The notes under the pieces were generated by a model. That model saw only the letters and a program-made list of their open reading frames with translations, was not told the DNA's origin and ran no database searches. Below, piece by piece: positions 1 through 14,200 of a DNA stretch of 64,000 nucleotides. The stretch's first letter is position 1. The number at the start of each line of letters is the position of its first letter. Position numbers and translations under genes: made by a program. Source of the stretch: Cyprinodon diabolis (Eukaryota; Chordata; Actinopteri; Cyprinodontiformes; Cyprinodontidae); NCBI GenBank assembly GCA_030533445.1, contig CM060083.1:26110166-26174165 (forward strand), read 5' to 3'.

Positions 1-2904
1 CCAGACTTTCCAATGCTGAGTAATTTTTCTGTCTTCTAGGGAAGAGGTGCACATGTGAAGGAAGAAAAAGTGCTCACTTCTGCTTAAATAGTTGCTCTGA
101 ATTCTGTGGTCAGATCTGGAAATATGACAATTAAGAGACAATTAAGAATGAATTACCACAATAATGACTTTCAGTAAAACCACTGTCATTAAATAAAATG
201 TGTTTTGAACTTGCAATCAATGTATGATGGTAACTTGTAAGAGCTTGCAAATTATGTATATTTAAAAATAAATTAAAGGAAGACATAAAGTAAAAAGCTG
301 TGATCATCTCCCACAACCAATTTTAATGACTACATGTGCAAACACATGTTTTCAAGTGGAATTTTGGCTTTGTATGAGTTCTCCATTTAACTCGCTTCTC
401 AAACTTTAATGGAGAACATTGGATGCTTAGAGGGTAGGAATATTAACAAAGCTGTTTCACAGTGGAAAACACATTTTTTACTGTTTTGAAATCTAAAAAC
501 TCAGACACTCAAGTAACTCTACATTTCAAAGTTTACTGCACTTCTTGAGTCTTTGCTTCTAAGAACCTAAAAAATTTTTATAGATTGTTTTTGTGTTGTG
601 AGTGTGTGTATGGCTATGTATTTGTGACCTTATGGGGACAATTTTCCAGGAATATGCCACATTGTGGGGACCAGTGGACTGGTTTCCATGACAAGATGTT
701 CCCTTCTTGGGTTGGGGGTATCACACTCTAATCCTTGAGGACCAGTGTGCTGAAACATTAAGATTTGTATCTGCTTCTCCACACCTGAATTCAGTATGAG
801 CTCTTTAGCAGAGCTTGCTGCTGGTGAGGTAGTTCTAAGCTACAGTGTAGTTTCCAGTGACATTTAATGGTCTGCAGTGACATGAAGCACCCCCCACCAC
901 CACCACCACCACTTCTCCCCCTCCGACAAAACTGAGGCTATCATGGTACAGAATCTTTTCCGCATTTTCTGCTTTAGTTACCTTGAGAAGTGATGACGAG
1001 GTTTATTTATATCAGATTACGGCATCAACTCAAGTCATCAAGTACATTGACAAGTATACAAATTTGGAGATCAAAAAGTAACAGTAATAGGCTACTGTTT
1101 TATTGAAAGAGGCCGCAGAGAGAGGCTTTTGTTAAATTAAAATGGAAATGGAATTAAAATGGAAGACAGAGAAAATAATATGGAGAAAGGATAAAGCAGG
1201 GAATATTCTTAAGAGGTTTGTGAGTGGCTTTTAAAAAGGCCATTTTAATTTAGCCCTAGAAGGACTGAAAATACTTACCTAAAAGCTTCAGAATAATCGC
1301 CCTTGAGGATCTGAGTTCGAAACCCCTGGATTAAGGTTTATGAATTGAGTTTAGATTAAGTTAAGGGTTAGATATGTGTTGGTGATGGTTAGGCCTAGGT
1401 TTATGGGTTAGGGTTAGGCCTTACAAATGTGTAGCAAATTATTGGAAGTAAATGAAAAGTGTTCGTAAGGATAGCAGAAAACTGACACATACACACATAC
1501 ACCCACACATATCCAACTGCGTGTGTCTTTCATAAGTAAGAGGGGCAGGGTGGAGGTTCCAATATAAAGTTTTGCATAGGTATAGAGAAACTAGACTGTT
1601 GCCTGTTGCCTTTACTGGTAATTGATGTTCTTCAAATTACAATGAAACCTGTGAAAAGTCGAGTCCCACAATCAAAAATGTATTTTTCTTTGTTGGATAT
1701 CATAAGATATTAAGTAGAGAATTTTTAGATATTCTTTTACCAAAGCTTACAATTCACCTAATACCATCACAATTTTTATACTTAAAAATGGAAACTGTTT
1801 ATTCTGTCAATAAACAAGCAAAAAATATTCAGCTTGCATTATTTAACACTAAATCCCTATGGTTAAATCCTGAAATCCAGAAATCAATTCATTTCAGTGT
1901 TTGACGCAATCTTAAACTTGCAGTTAATCACTTTGCTCATGTAATCAGATGATATTTCATATATAAATATGTCGAACCAAATTTAAATTTCCCTTTTATG
2001 GGACAACAACTTCAGTAATGAACCCTTGCTTTGTTGCCAACAGAAATGAGAAAAGTTTCTACAGCACATTCTGGAAATTCAAAGAACTTTGTAATGTTTC
2101 AACTAAAGAATCTGTTTTTCATAGACTGACACAGCCAGTTGGAATAATCAAGCAAAAAGAGTCTGGAGCAAATACAACAAACGCAAAGTTTCTGGTCATG
2201 GCATACCTACAGTACTTCTGGGGTTTGTGCTGTATTCAGCTGTGACCTGTGTTATTTTGCCAAACATACTTCCCTAAATCTAAAATTGCCACCGCAGAAT
2301 TTCACTGCGGGGGACATGCTTAGTTGTTTAGAAATAAAATCCTCATTTTGCTTATGCTGCTGGAGACTTCTGGATGTGGCACAATGTGTAGGTTTGTTCC
2401 CATCCTATCTAGCAATTTTCCCTGTAGAGTGGTAAAGGAATAGTGTCAGACTTCTGAGTGGACTTGGAATACTCTACAGTAATTAAGCACATGCCTTAAC
2501 ATACGTGTCTATTTTTTAGGTATAGCTTGACATTTACACACAAATATTAAGCCAGAAAGGCCCAAAAATATGGATAACTTCTATGTATACTGTTGAGTGG
2601 ATATATGGCATACTGATATACTGCTACAGAAGAGGAATGAATGCCGAAATCCTTTCTAAACATTAACAAATTTGAGCTGAGGATGTGCAGACTTATAACA
2701 GATTTTTTACATATGTCCCTTTGACAGATCTGTAAGTATTTTAGTTAAACCTCATGAGATTTATGTTGTGTTACATATAAAATATGTTTTATTGGATTTA
2801 TCCTAAACTTAATTTCATTGTCTTAAATACGTGGAACTTTTAGAGTATAACATTCATTTTAAAATAATAAAAAGCAATACATATTAATGCTACAGCAACG
2901 TCAT
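1..2904. other. Intergenic, no gene seen
   Basis: AT-rich sequence with many stops in all frames. Around 590-720 and 1380-1430 are bits of the common fish gtggggacc / ggttagggttagg dispersed repeat; 894-912 is a short (cac)n. The single 75-codon frame at 2018-2245 shows no recognisable features. Confidence 0.6.
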
Positions 2905-3275
2905 TTTTTGGCCCAGATACCGACACCCGATGCACCTGGCTGTGCAGTATTGGCCAATATCAATACCATACCGATACCATCTGTTTAAAACTTCTGTGTG
3001 TGTGTGTATATATATATATATATGAAGAACTGCATACTACTTGGATGTAAAATAATTGCCATCATGGCTTTGTTAAGCTGCTGCCTACCTTAGTGAAGCA
3101 GCAAAAATACTAATTCAAAGTGAATCTAGTAGAGCTTTCCTACCTGGAATGGGTGACAATGGTTGAATAAACTTTTGGCTCTCAAAATGGTATCGGTGCC
3201 CTATTTGTTGGTACTCACTGATACCGATGCCACCATTTTAGTGCTGGATCGGGGCCCCGCCCAATACTGTTATGA
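2905..3275. repeat. Eroded copy of the gatacc hAT MITE family
   Basis: Shares the interior blocks ataccataccgataccatct, gtgtgtgtgtgtatata, gaagaactgcat and cggggccccgccc with the complete copy at 56450-56650, but has extra internal sequence and no recognisable ends or target duplication. Confidence 0.7.
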
Positions 3276-6200
3276 AGCCCAAAGATGTAATATAATATAC
3301 ATATATTGTCAATATTATGCGTTCTGAAACAAATATAAGTTGCAATGTACAGCATACTTTGTTAGCCTAGTTGTCTCATTAAGCAGTGTCCACAAACCCA
3401 AGGTGAGTCCTTCCTACATTTGTCACATGTATACATTTTGTAATGCACATAACTCTCAGTGCTATGTTTCTGTTGCAGAGTTTTCGGGTGCAATGTGGTG
3501 AATGTGTGCATCTGTCATCTATCTGTACTGTATACAAAAAAGCACAGCAATGTGGTGAATGTTAGAATCTGATCATCTATCAAATACATATTTGCAGACA
3601 TAATAAGTGAAGCTTGCGCGAGAGAGGAGATACAAGTGAATAGCAAAAAAATAAAAGAAAAAAAATATCTGATCTTCTTCCCCAAACCCCTTCCCAACAG
3701 CAAAGTCAGAGCAGAGACCTGTCGCACCTCTCTTGCTCATCATTTCATGGCATCCGTTTGATGAACATATGAATCTGATTATTTATCTAATATGAATCAA
3801 TGCTGCAGCAAGACAGGAGCAGCAAGTTGAGTGCCAGAAAGATCAGTTATCAATCATCACCATTCCTGTAACAGATGTGGCAACACTGATGACGTGGTTA
3901 TATTCAATTATAATTTTTTTTCCCATGCTCTTAAGTAAAACACTCCTTAACAGAGAGGCTTGAGCTAAAATGTATCGCTGAAGGAGGTGGAATGCTTCTC
4001 ATGGTGCATTTACATAAGAAAAGGAATTGAGTTGTGAAAGAGAGTTGGGAGAACTGGAGCCTGACGACAATTCGAGAAGATGGTTTGGAAAACCAATGAG
4101 TTTTCAGACCCTCCTAATGCTTTATTTTTCTTAGATTTAACATTTTCATTTCAAACATAGGGTGGTTTTCCATTGCTGTCTATTCGTTGTTTGCTGCAGC
4201 AGCTTCCAGCTGATCGCTGCCAGAGAACGTACTTTCTCACATAAGACGTGCATAATGTCGAAGCTTTGGTTACAAGAGATTTCAAAAGAGAAATGCATGA
4301 AAAGCTGTTTTTCTTACCATTCTGACAATGGAGGAGAACAACTTGGTCTTGTATATTCACACATAATCATTTTAACCAACGATGTATCAGATATTGTCGC
4401 AAAGTACTGACTATATGACTATTATGTATTCGCACTCTGATATGAACCCCCAATCAAACACAGGAACAACCCAAAGAGGAGTTTAATTACGTTTTTGAAC
4501 CTCCGAAATACAATAAAGTTGGAAGATTAATCTAAACTAAATTCATGTTATTAGTTAAATTTTTTATAATTTCATTATCTTTGGAGAATTTGGGGTCAAA
4601 AAAATGCTCATACATCATTATGAAAGAGGATCAGATGATATCTCCTCCCCATTTACCAAGATCCGCTGAACAACAGCAGCAACAAGTTTTGTTGTTTTGA
4701 TTTTAAGGAAAAAAAATAGGGAGCTTTCTAATGTATAAGATTAAAAAGAAAAGTATTTTTATGTGGCTCCCGATCAACCTCGCAAAGCAGAAGCTTCTAT
4801 TTCATATTTATATATATGTGACAAGAGTTCTGCCTAAATATGGATTTTCTATTCACTCACACCCTCTCTTGCTCATTACCTGTGATCAGTGTAATTAGCG
4901 TATAAATTTGATCGTCTATTGTTATGGAAAACTCTGTATTTACACCTTGATGTTTTTTATCTCTGGTTCTTTTCTTGAGAAAAGATCACCTGGGAAAAAC
5001 TCTTTAAATAACACTTCCTAATAAATATGTATTAAATAACCATGAGACATGACTATAGATTTAGAAAGTAATTGTATTATTACTCAGATCAATCTCTCAG
5101 CTCGTGAAGTGGCCTCGAATCACAGCTAAAGAAGCATCTTATACAACTTCAGCATGCAACATCATCACATCATTACATCATACATATTTGCAGATGAGGA
5201 CACATCCATGGCTCCAGCCTCATCAAATGCCCCATTTACACTACCCCTCTGAAACCAATCCATGCCAAGTTTGGACCGAGCTTGGATCAGTTAATCGTGT
5301 CGAGCTTGGTTCTTACTTTCATTTACACATCACACGAGCAGAGTTATTTGCCTCCTAATGACAGTCCATTATACTACAGCTCTTAAGGTTGGAAGTAAGC
5401 AAACAAAAATGGCTGCGCCCATAACATCCAGGAGCTTATGTTCCATAGAGTCCTGCACCCAAATTTCAATGAGACCCTCAATCTTGGCATAATCTCAGGT
5501 CACACCAAGCTCTTTTGATTCAATTTTTTACTAGGCTGAGAAGAAGTTTGTGTTGTGAGCAGGTGAAGTGATCTGTGAATTGCAAAGCCGGACACGCCGG
5601 AAATCCCGTGAAATGAGTCAGCTGACTGTAAAAAGGAGACTCATGCGCTCTTTGTTATCAGAGAGCCGAACAACAACTGAAATTTGTTGAACCCTACTGT
5701 TGAATTAGTACTAGATTAATGTGGTTCGGCTGTGTCTGGCATTGTCCAGTTCAGTGGTGTTCCATTTACAGTCAACAGTTATCTCAGTTACCTGTCTCAT
5801 TCCATTCCCAAATCTTTGCCAATTGTATACTGAAGATAAGTTTTTATCCTGAAACAGGAACTGCCCCAATTAGATTAACTACTTGGGAAAACATTAGTTC
5901 TGACACTCAACAGGCAGGTAAAATTAGGGATTAGCAGACTCACACATCATCAATTAAAATAGTCCAAACACTATCAAATATGAGCCAGTGTTGCAGCAAG
6001 AGCAGAGCAACATGTTGACTGCAAAAATAAAAGATAAAAAAAGAAAAACATTTTGACCCAACATGCATCTGCTCCCCCTTGCAGCAAGTGTGTTTGGGAG
6101 TTCTAGAGTTAATACTTTTGCATGCCAAAATATAATAATTTTAGTCTCCTTTTCTTTGTTTATACAGTTTAGACCCACATTTTTTGGAATCACCACTAAC

Positions 6201-7047
6201 GTAAAATGTCACTGTGATTTAAAAACATTTGAAAAGTGTCAGCCTCTGAGGGTAAGCCAGAAAGTAACATTTATCCAAAGTCTTTAAAATGGAATTTACC
6301 GAAAAATCTGACCATTATTTTGTTTTTTTGAAAGTATGGCTTTGAGCAATCACAAGGCCACATGAAACCTTAGATTTATCCCATGAATTTGCCTTATAGT
6401 CTCAAAATAGCTTGATTAAACAGCTCCTTTGAACAGACTTATATAAAAGTAATTTAATCCAAATTCTTGTTTTGCCATCTAATATTCACCAACAATCCAA
6501 ATCTTTAAAGAAATTGCAACTCTGCAAACTAAAACTTGTATTATCTATTAATTAAGCATTTGTCTCTGTAAAAAATATGAAAAACAGAATTAGTAAGATA
6601 AAATAATCCAATGGCTGATATAAACCATATTTGTACAATATAAAAGGCATAGAACAAAAAAAAAAAAAAAAACAAGCTGCAAAACATGTCTTTTAGCTAC
6701 ATGCTTACTTGGGAATGTGGCACAGCTTGTATTTGAACAAATATACAAATCTACACTTATAGTTAAAGGTAGCCACAAAGCGCACAAAGCAGACTTGTCA
6801 GCCTGTTATTAATCTAACGTATATGAACAGGGTATAACAGTGGCTCTGAAATGTTTCAGTTACTGAGGCTGAACTGTACATTTCTATATATCATAAATTC
6901 CTGATTTGCCACAGTAATACAAGGAGAGCATGTCTGAAGCAGATTGTTGAGCCCAGAAAGCAAATTCAGGATTACACATTAGTGAAAGTTTCCATGATAG
7001 AATTGGCTATCTTGGTGGAATGAAAGAGGCCTGTAAGAAAGGCACAT
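3276..7047. other. Intergenic, diverged repeats only
   Basis: No gene found. Segments near 3565, 3770 and 5945 appear to be diverged relatives (ctgattatttatctaatatg, tgctgcagcaaga and similar). Confidence 0.5.
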
Positions 7048-7635
7048 TTGAAAAGCAGAGAAGTGCTTGTGCTTCCTGTGGAGGATGAGGAGCACCATGT
7101 AGAGCATTGTGACCAGCTGTCTCACTATGTGGTGTGGAGGCTGCAGCTCCTCAGACTGGAAAAAAGTGAGAAGTGTGGTGAGGACCACAGAGATCATCAG
7201 GGCTCATCTTCCCTCCATAAAAGATATTTCATCCCAGCGCTGGTTGTCCCGAGCATGTAACATCATAAATGACCCCTCACACCCCCACCATGGACTATTC
7301 TCCTTGCTGCCCTCTGGGAAGAGGCTTCACAGCATTCGAAGCATGTCCATTAAATTCTAAAACAGCTTCTTCCCCACTGCCATCAGACAGCTGAACAGTT
7401 GAAAAAACTCTAAATCAAGTCACAGTCTCTGCATCACACTGATAACACCAAACCAGAATGCTGCATATTTGCACCATATATATTTCATCCTCTGAACTTC
7501 CATATCAATGCGTTTTGGCACCATGTTTTTTTCTTGCACACTGTTTACATTTGATCACTGCTGCACTTAATATAATGAAAATATATTCTAAAAGCTGTAC
7601 AAAACTTTGTTTTGTATACACTGTGTAAACAAAAT
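7048..7635 (+). repeat. LINE 3' end (non-LTR retrotransposon fragment)
   Basis: Plus-strand frame with KDISSQRWLSRACNIINDPS, HPHHGLFSLLPSGKRL and IRSMSIKF followed by a stop, then NSFFPTAIRQLN. This is the C-terminal end of the reverse-transcriptase ORF of a Rex/L2-like fish LINE, 5'-truncated as usual. It lies downstream of col21a1. Confidence 0.75.
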
Positions 7636-10048
7636 GACAATATAAGTTGTCTAAGTCTATGATGCAGCAGTAACAAAAAGAGAAGAGGATGACTTTCCAA
7701 AGCTAATGGAGGTCTTGAGTATTTTGCAATGTTAAAGTAACATTTAAAGAGCTAAATTTTATACCAATCTGAGTGCATTTGGTCCCACTCAGAATTATTG
7801 TTATATTAACTCACTTTATAGTGTATATCTTAGTCATGTTGTTGTAATAAATCTAAAAGAGTCTATGTACATTGACACTGGATATTTAACACTGTGGAAT
7901 TTACTGGGGCTAAAGCTTGATGTCAAATTTTTTTTAATTACATTTTATCCTTATAATGCTGGAAAAAATATGCTATTAAAAAGCACTTCCACTAACAAAC
8001 CCACAGCCTTGTTTTGCAGTTTCAAAATAAGGCATTGTGTTTATCCCAGCTACAACAGCTTGATCTTTATATATATCCTTTGAATCTTAATAAAGTTTTA
8101 TGTAGTTCAGCCTCTTTAAAGGCAGATCATGGCAATGGAACTTAATTATGTTTTTTATAGTCATTTGCAGAAATGGCCTTAGTCTAACCATTATGTCTTC
8201 AGAGTTAATGAGAAAGCAGAGTGGATTTTTCTCTTAATCAAAACACTCCATTACGCTGCAATCATTATGTGTCATCTGTGGTTAGGTTGCCAAAAAAATA
8301 AACATTTCTTTAATTTTAAAGCTTAATTTCTAAGGACACCATTAAAATGAATTTGTCTTCCTGATTCTGTAGGAGCTTAGGCAAGTGTATGAGGTTAAAG
8401 TAATCTAATGTGCTTTCAACATCAGAAGATCATATCCACAGAACATAATTAACAGAGAAGGGAAATCTTAGCATAGTGCTTTCATTGAGATTAAGGATAT
8501 ACAACAAAACAAATTAATGTATTTTCTACCAAAATTCAAAATTTTAGGGCATCCATGCATAAGAAATCTGAAAATATTAAGAAAATATGTTTAAAACTTC
8601 TCTTTTCGTTCATATTTCAATCCGTTTTCTCATCAATGTGCGAGAGGGAAGGTAATTATCGGCAGGGAGGTATTTCTCAGAATAACAGCTGTTGTGAGTC
8701 TGACATAGTGGAAAAATTGCAAATCTTCTTTTGGAAAGTAAGCTTGTATGAGCGATGCAAACGGTAACTTTTAAACAGAGCGCGCACAAGGAGAAATGGG
8801 CTCATGCATGCTCTCACAGGTGTTTATTAGGCGTTCCCTCTCGGGTAGAGGTTTGTGCATGTTTTATTTTGAAGTGGAGAGGGTGGGTCTTTTCAACAAT
8901 TCACAAAAATCATCCACTTTACCTTTAACATTTTTGGCAAGTGGTAACCTGGTTCACTGCTGAATTACATGCTTATAAAAGTTTATTTAAAGAGGCATTA
9001 AATACTTTTCTAATAATACTGCCACCTGTGCCCAAAACACAAAACCTTCCCGTAGCTCCTTGTATTTAACCAGGTTTTGTTTTTTCACCTTATTGGGAGG
9101 TGCAATTGGTGTCTGAGTTGAGCTTGTTGCCAAGTGCTTTTGACTATCAACCAAATCCATCTTAATTATAAGGCTTTGATTGTTTGCTAGGTCGGACACA
9201 TTTAGCATGGACGTTTTTGACATCACAAAACATTCAGGAAAATAGGCTGCAGGCTTCTAGACACATCATTGCTGATATACTGATGTGTCTGCCTGTTCAT
9301 CAAACAGGTTTCAATCATAAAGGGTCAAATAAAATGGCTATTTTAAAGATATTTTTTATTAAAAACTTACATAACATCTCTTTAAGATTTTATTTCTTTA
9401 ATTGGAAAAATTAATTGATTGAACTGAATTTATTTAAGCATTTAGATGCCACTAAAAAGTCAAACCTTCCAGTAAACTGACATATTATTGTCCTTTTTTA
9501 AGATGCAGCATAGTATTTCACTATAACTAATTAAAAAGATGGTCTGTTTTAAAAGCACACCGCAGACTCTGTGACCTATAGACTTGACGCATATGAGTTA
9601 TTTTAAATCATTCCTCAGTCCAATATAGAGCGCTTGACACTATCAATGCTACACGCAGGGCTCCCCTCTTGAAATACTATGTAAGTTGGGACCTGAGCCT
9701 AAACCCTTCCTGCATTTATTCTGACCATGCCAATGATGGATCATCATTGAACAGGTAATGTGACCTGGAAGAACATATCGCTTCATGGTCGCAGGCTTTT
9801 ATAGTCATGGAGCTAAGGCTTTTGCTCTCCTATTTTTCCACCTGCTAAACTGCTGGTCATGGCTGAGGCAAGGAAAAAGATTAAACCTTCAAAGGAGGGT
9901 AACTGAAATGGATCATGCCTGAGGAAAAACAAGAGTCGATTTGGGAATGGAGTTTATTTGTTGTTGCAGGCTGGAAGAAGAATCCAAATTTAAAACCAAT
10001 TGTCTTTTCTCAATTTATTATTAGACTGTTAAGTTAACACTTTGCTCA
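7636..10048. other. Intergenic, nothing recognised
   Basis: AT-rich, scattered stops, no convincing coding frame or RNA gene. Confidence 0.5.
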
Positions 10049-10091
10049 TAGTATACAGTGATATATCTTTGTTATATATCACTGTATACTA
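10049..10091. repeat. Perfect 18-bp hairpin
   Basis: tagtatacagtgatatat (10049-10066) and its exact reverse complement (10074-10091) with a 7-nt spacer ctttgtt. AT-rich, downstream of col21a1. Confidence 0.85.
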
Positions 10092-10224
10092 GGCAGTTTT
10101 AGTTTTTCCCCTGTTAGGGATACATAGTTGTTCGGCTTTGAAAATCACTTCGGAGCACCTTCCTTTTTTTTTCAGCTTTTATTGTCATTTTCTTGTCATT
10201 AAATTGTCGCAAGCACAGAGCAAC

Positions 10225-10352
10225 GGCATGAACTCTCTGCATTTAACCAATCCCCTTGGGTAGCAGTGGACTGCCATTGTGTGGCGCCCTGGGAGCAGTG
10301 TGGGGTTAAGGATCTTTGCTCGGGCCTCAACCACTAGGCCACCACTCCCTGC
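10225..10352 (-). repeat. tRNA-headed SINE (family A), downstream of col21a1
   Basis: Reverse orientation copy: ends with accactaggccaccactccc, the complement of the tRNA-like head, and contains tgtggcgccctgggagcagt as in the other copies. Confidence 0.6.
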
Positions 10353-11285
10353 GAGTCACAGATCTCTGCTGAGCCAATCAGCCACTGGTCCACAGCCTCT
10401 CAGAGATTCAAGCCGTCAAGCCAGTGCTCAATCGGTGCGACACCCAGCTGACTGTCATTTGTCACCACCCCGCATACTCATCAGCCAAGCCCTGCCAAAC
10501 CCTCTTCTGACCAGCCTCCTCCCACTCTGCAGCCACCTTCCTTGCTGTAAGTTCCTGCATATCCCAGCTACGTACCTCAGCAGATGTTCACTTCCCCCGG
10601 TGGATCGTTCATGTCTCACAGGGTAAGCCTTTTAGTGCATTCATGCAGTGTGCCTCACGCTCCCTTCGTTTCCAGACACACTGAAGAAACTTCTCATGTC
10701 GTCCTTGTTTTGTTTTTTTAACTATCTTAAATCTGCCCCACCTGTCTCCACAGTGTGTTCTTAATGTGGGTCAGAAAACAAGGCATCATGACAGATGTTT
10801 AGTAGAAGCAAAATATGGGCAGTTGGAGGTCTACTACCTCTAGTTACCACCTTTAAAAAAAATACATGAAGTCCGTCCCATCACAAACTATGTGTGGAAA
10901 ATGTTTCAAAAAAAGATTATAAGGTGTTGGCCTATTGACCATATTTAATTGCTCAAGCAACAAACATTACAGTATAATATGTAAATTATTTGACATCTCC
11001 ATCCATTATTTCTTTTCCATTGGTAGACTTGGAATCCAACATGAAATATTAAAGATCAGTTAGTGGGCGAATCATTTTATATTAAACTACACATTAAATC
11101 AAATCAAAAAGTTCTCAAATATTTGGTTTCTTCTACATGATTAGCTGCTATTCTCTGAAGCTATTTTAAGATTTCAACTAATCTTTTTTCAGTATTTACA
11201 TGAAAATGTATAATGTAACATAACAACTTCATATTAACAGAAAATAATCTCTTTCTCCTTTATACTTTGGAGAAAACAGATAATT
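10353..11285 (-). other. col21a1 3' flank, probably 3'UTR
   Basis: Follows the stop codon on the minus strand. The half near the stop is AT-rich non-coding sequence; 10353-10620 is C-rich and may be part of a repeat next to the SINE. Confidence 0.4.
10944..10949 (-). promoter_or_regulatory. candidate poly(A) signal (ATTAAA) for col21a1
   Basis: ATTAAA on the minus strand about 340 nt after the col21a1 stop. No AATAAA is seen on this strand between the stop and a SINE at about 10.3 kb, so this variant signal is the nearest candidate. Not otherwise supported. Confidence 0.25.
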
Positions 11286-14200
11286 CTAGTAACGATTTCT
11301 TAGGCTCCTTGGTGGTGGCTGACGCGTGCTGATGGGAGAGCTCTGCTCAGCACACCCTGAGGTGACACAGACGCCTGGAGGTCCTCTGAGACCTGGCTGT
11401 CCCCTGAGCCCAGGCCGACCAGTGTGTCCTATTTCACCTGGTTTCCCAGGCTGGCCATTAAAGGCTCTGCCAGTACGTCCACGCTGGCCTGTGATGAAGA
11501 CAGAAATGTTTTTTAGTCCTCACACTTCCCAGTCTGCTCCGTTAGCTTTTGTTTTTACACATTCCAGGAATGGAGTATTTTCTAAAGAAATATTATTGCA
11601 ATTTTGGCAAATAAGACATTATGATGCAACAACTGTACTAGAGCACATGTTTTCACTGGAATCTAAAGCCCATAGCAGTGAAACACAGTCTATAAATTAA
11701 AACAATAAAAACTGCTGACATAGTTTTATATCTAAGTACAATTAAATGATCAACCAAATCTTACTGTAGATCAAAGATTAAATTACCCTTTTCTCCCTGA
11801 TCTCCAATGACACCTAGCATGCTGTAACCCCTGGCTCCTTTATCTCCCCGCTCTCCTTTGCCACCTGCAATTTTTACAAAAGAATTATTGTTTGAGCAGC
11901 GAAATACAGTAAAAACAGGTCTTGGCATCATTCATACCCATAAAAAACAGTGTATTATGTGGGTGTGATCACTTTTAAATAAATGTCTGGAACATTTTTG
12001 GAACAATCTGTCATTTCATTAGCTTGCATGAGAACTTAATGTCAGGATCCAGAGATCTGCCACCTGATCTCCAGCAGAGAGCGCTGTGGGCCTCCTGAGC
12101 TGATTCCTCTACACACCTGGAGATCATCAGCTCATCAGAGGTCCACACTACTTAAGCAGCTGCCAGACCTTCCTTCGACGCCGGAGTGTTGCCCTAGTTT
12201 GGTTAGCGAACCTGAGCCTCAGAACGTCTGAACTTTACTAGTAGACTCTAGAGAGGAACTAGTCTTCTAATCGCCTTTGTCTTTGTGCTCACAGGAAACC
12301 CTGAAGCTCTGGATGAGCTCCACCTAGAAACCTGCCTGCCTGCTCATGAAAGCCAAACCGGAAGATCTCAGTTTGGATTCCTTCTGCAGCTCTCGGATAG
12401 AGCAAGGAACAAACCCAAGCCAGAAACCTTCTAGCTCGGAACTAGACGCTGCTGCTGCTTAAACTCTCTGCCACATCTTTGACTCTGGACCTACGGTATC
12501 TCACCTCACGGCTCAGTTGCTATCTCCAAAAGGTACATCCTGATTCTTCTCTCTATCAATCCATCATCAGCCTGGCTAACCAAACTCTCATCTCTCCCGA
12601 AACTCTGAGACCAGTCCCGGACCAGTACCAGAACCAGATCCAGTATTATATCATTGTACATCTTTCAATAAACCTTGTTAAACTTTCCTTCAGACTCCGT
12701 TGTGTTCTGCATGTGGGCTAAGTCCTTAAACCCAATCATGACACTTAAAAGTTTGTGACATCAAGAATACCCCCCCCCCAGACACACACAACATCAACCC
12801 CCCCCCCCCCCAAAAGAAAACATTTCAAAACTTCATTTGCAGCAGGAGCTTACAAGCCGAGCTGCAAAGTAGATATCAAAATAGCAACAGTAAGATTTTT
12901 CAAAAGGCACCATAAATAACTACAGGCATTGACCTAACATCTTTATTCCATAATAATTTTGACTGAAAACTCTGAATTCAGGATTTACGTAGCAGACTCT
13001 TATTTTGTCTAAAACCAGAAACAATATCTTAGAAGTAAATGATATAAGCAAACTATACATGGACTAACCGTACGCATTAGAGAATCTGAAGGGGAAACAG
13101 CTAAATCAGCTGGAAACAGGTATTCCATTTTTAGATGTTATAAATATGCTATTACCTTTGCATCACACTCTCAATGCAGATAAAACAAATGATCAATTAT
13201 CTATGCATTTTCATCATAAGGCTAATTGCACAAAATCCATGTAGACTATACTCTAAGCTCCAAAACACACACAACCCCAAACTACATAAACTGTCTGCTT
13301 GAGCAAAAAGAAAACTGGATGTCAGTTTTTCCAGGTTCATTTCAATTGCAAATTACATCTGTCAAAATGTAATATAGCTATAGCATCCTATTTAATTATG
13401 GAGGCATTTATCTACATTTGTAGTGTAGCTTCAGGCTTATACAGGATGGAGTCCAGCAAATATCTAATATCCTTCAGAAGATCTTAGAAACCATCTCTAT
13501 TAACTTTTTTAGCTAAATCTTTACTGGTTTTATCCTTTTAGTTCCAGAGCATACTCACAAAATAAGATTCAACACAGTAAGGAATTATTTTGGTGAGATG
13601 TTTGTGCAAATTGAATGGATAGCATCATGAATTTGCAGGGGCAAAACATTTGTAGAGAAATTATCCCCCACCCCACTTTGTAACCATCATTAGCCTACAT
13701 TTTGTATACAGTATAAGGTAGAATGATTCTATTTATTGCTATTACTTATGTACATTTTCCTACATGTTTTGATGCTTTGGCCATTTTTGCTCATACATAT
13801 GAAATGTAAAGCATTCAGATAAATTATTCCGTATACCTTAGTTGTAATTAGTGGTTCTTGTAAACTACCATACTTAGCTTTTCAATCATCTCATACCATT
13901 CAGCCCATTCTCCTCTGATTTCTGATGGTAACAAGGCATTAGATGCACCAATGCTGCTTACTGGATATTTTCCCTTTTTGTAACTATTGCCTGTAATGCT
14001 TAGAGATGGTTTTGAATGATACAAGTAGATCAGTTTCTGAAAAATTCAGATCAGCTCAACTAGCTCCAGCAACTTTGATCCATTAAAGTTTCTTCCATTG
14101 GATCAGCTGATTTACTATTTGTAGACAAGCCAGTGTACCTAATAGGTTAGCCAATAAGTGCGTACTGTAACTACAATATAGTTCTACCTGCTGCCTAATA

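Noticed and set aside
1381..1425. Telomere-like gggttagggttagg
   Set aside because: Only about two units within a common dispersed fish repeat, not a telomeric array.
4162..4410. Plus-strand frame with ARERTFS, considered as a hAT transposase C-terminal fragment
   Set aside because: Only a few residues resemble the family; no neighbouring conserved blocks or ends.
10279..10626. 115-codon plus-strand frame
   Set aside because: Pro/Ser-rich frame starting inside a reverse SINE; no domain, no splice context.
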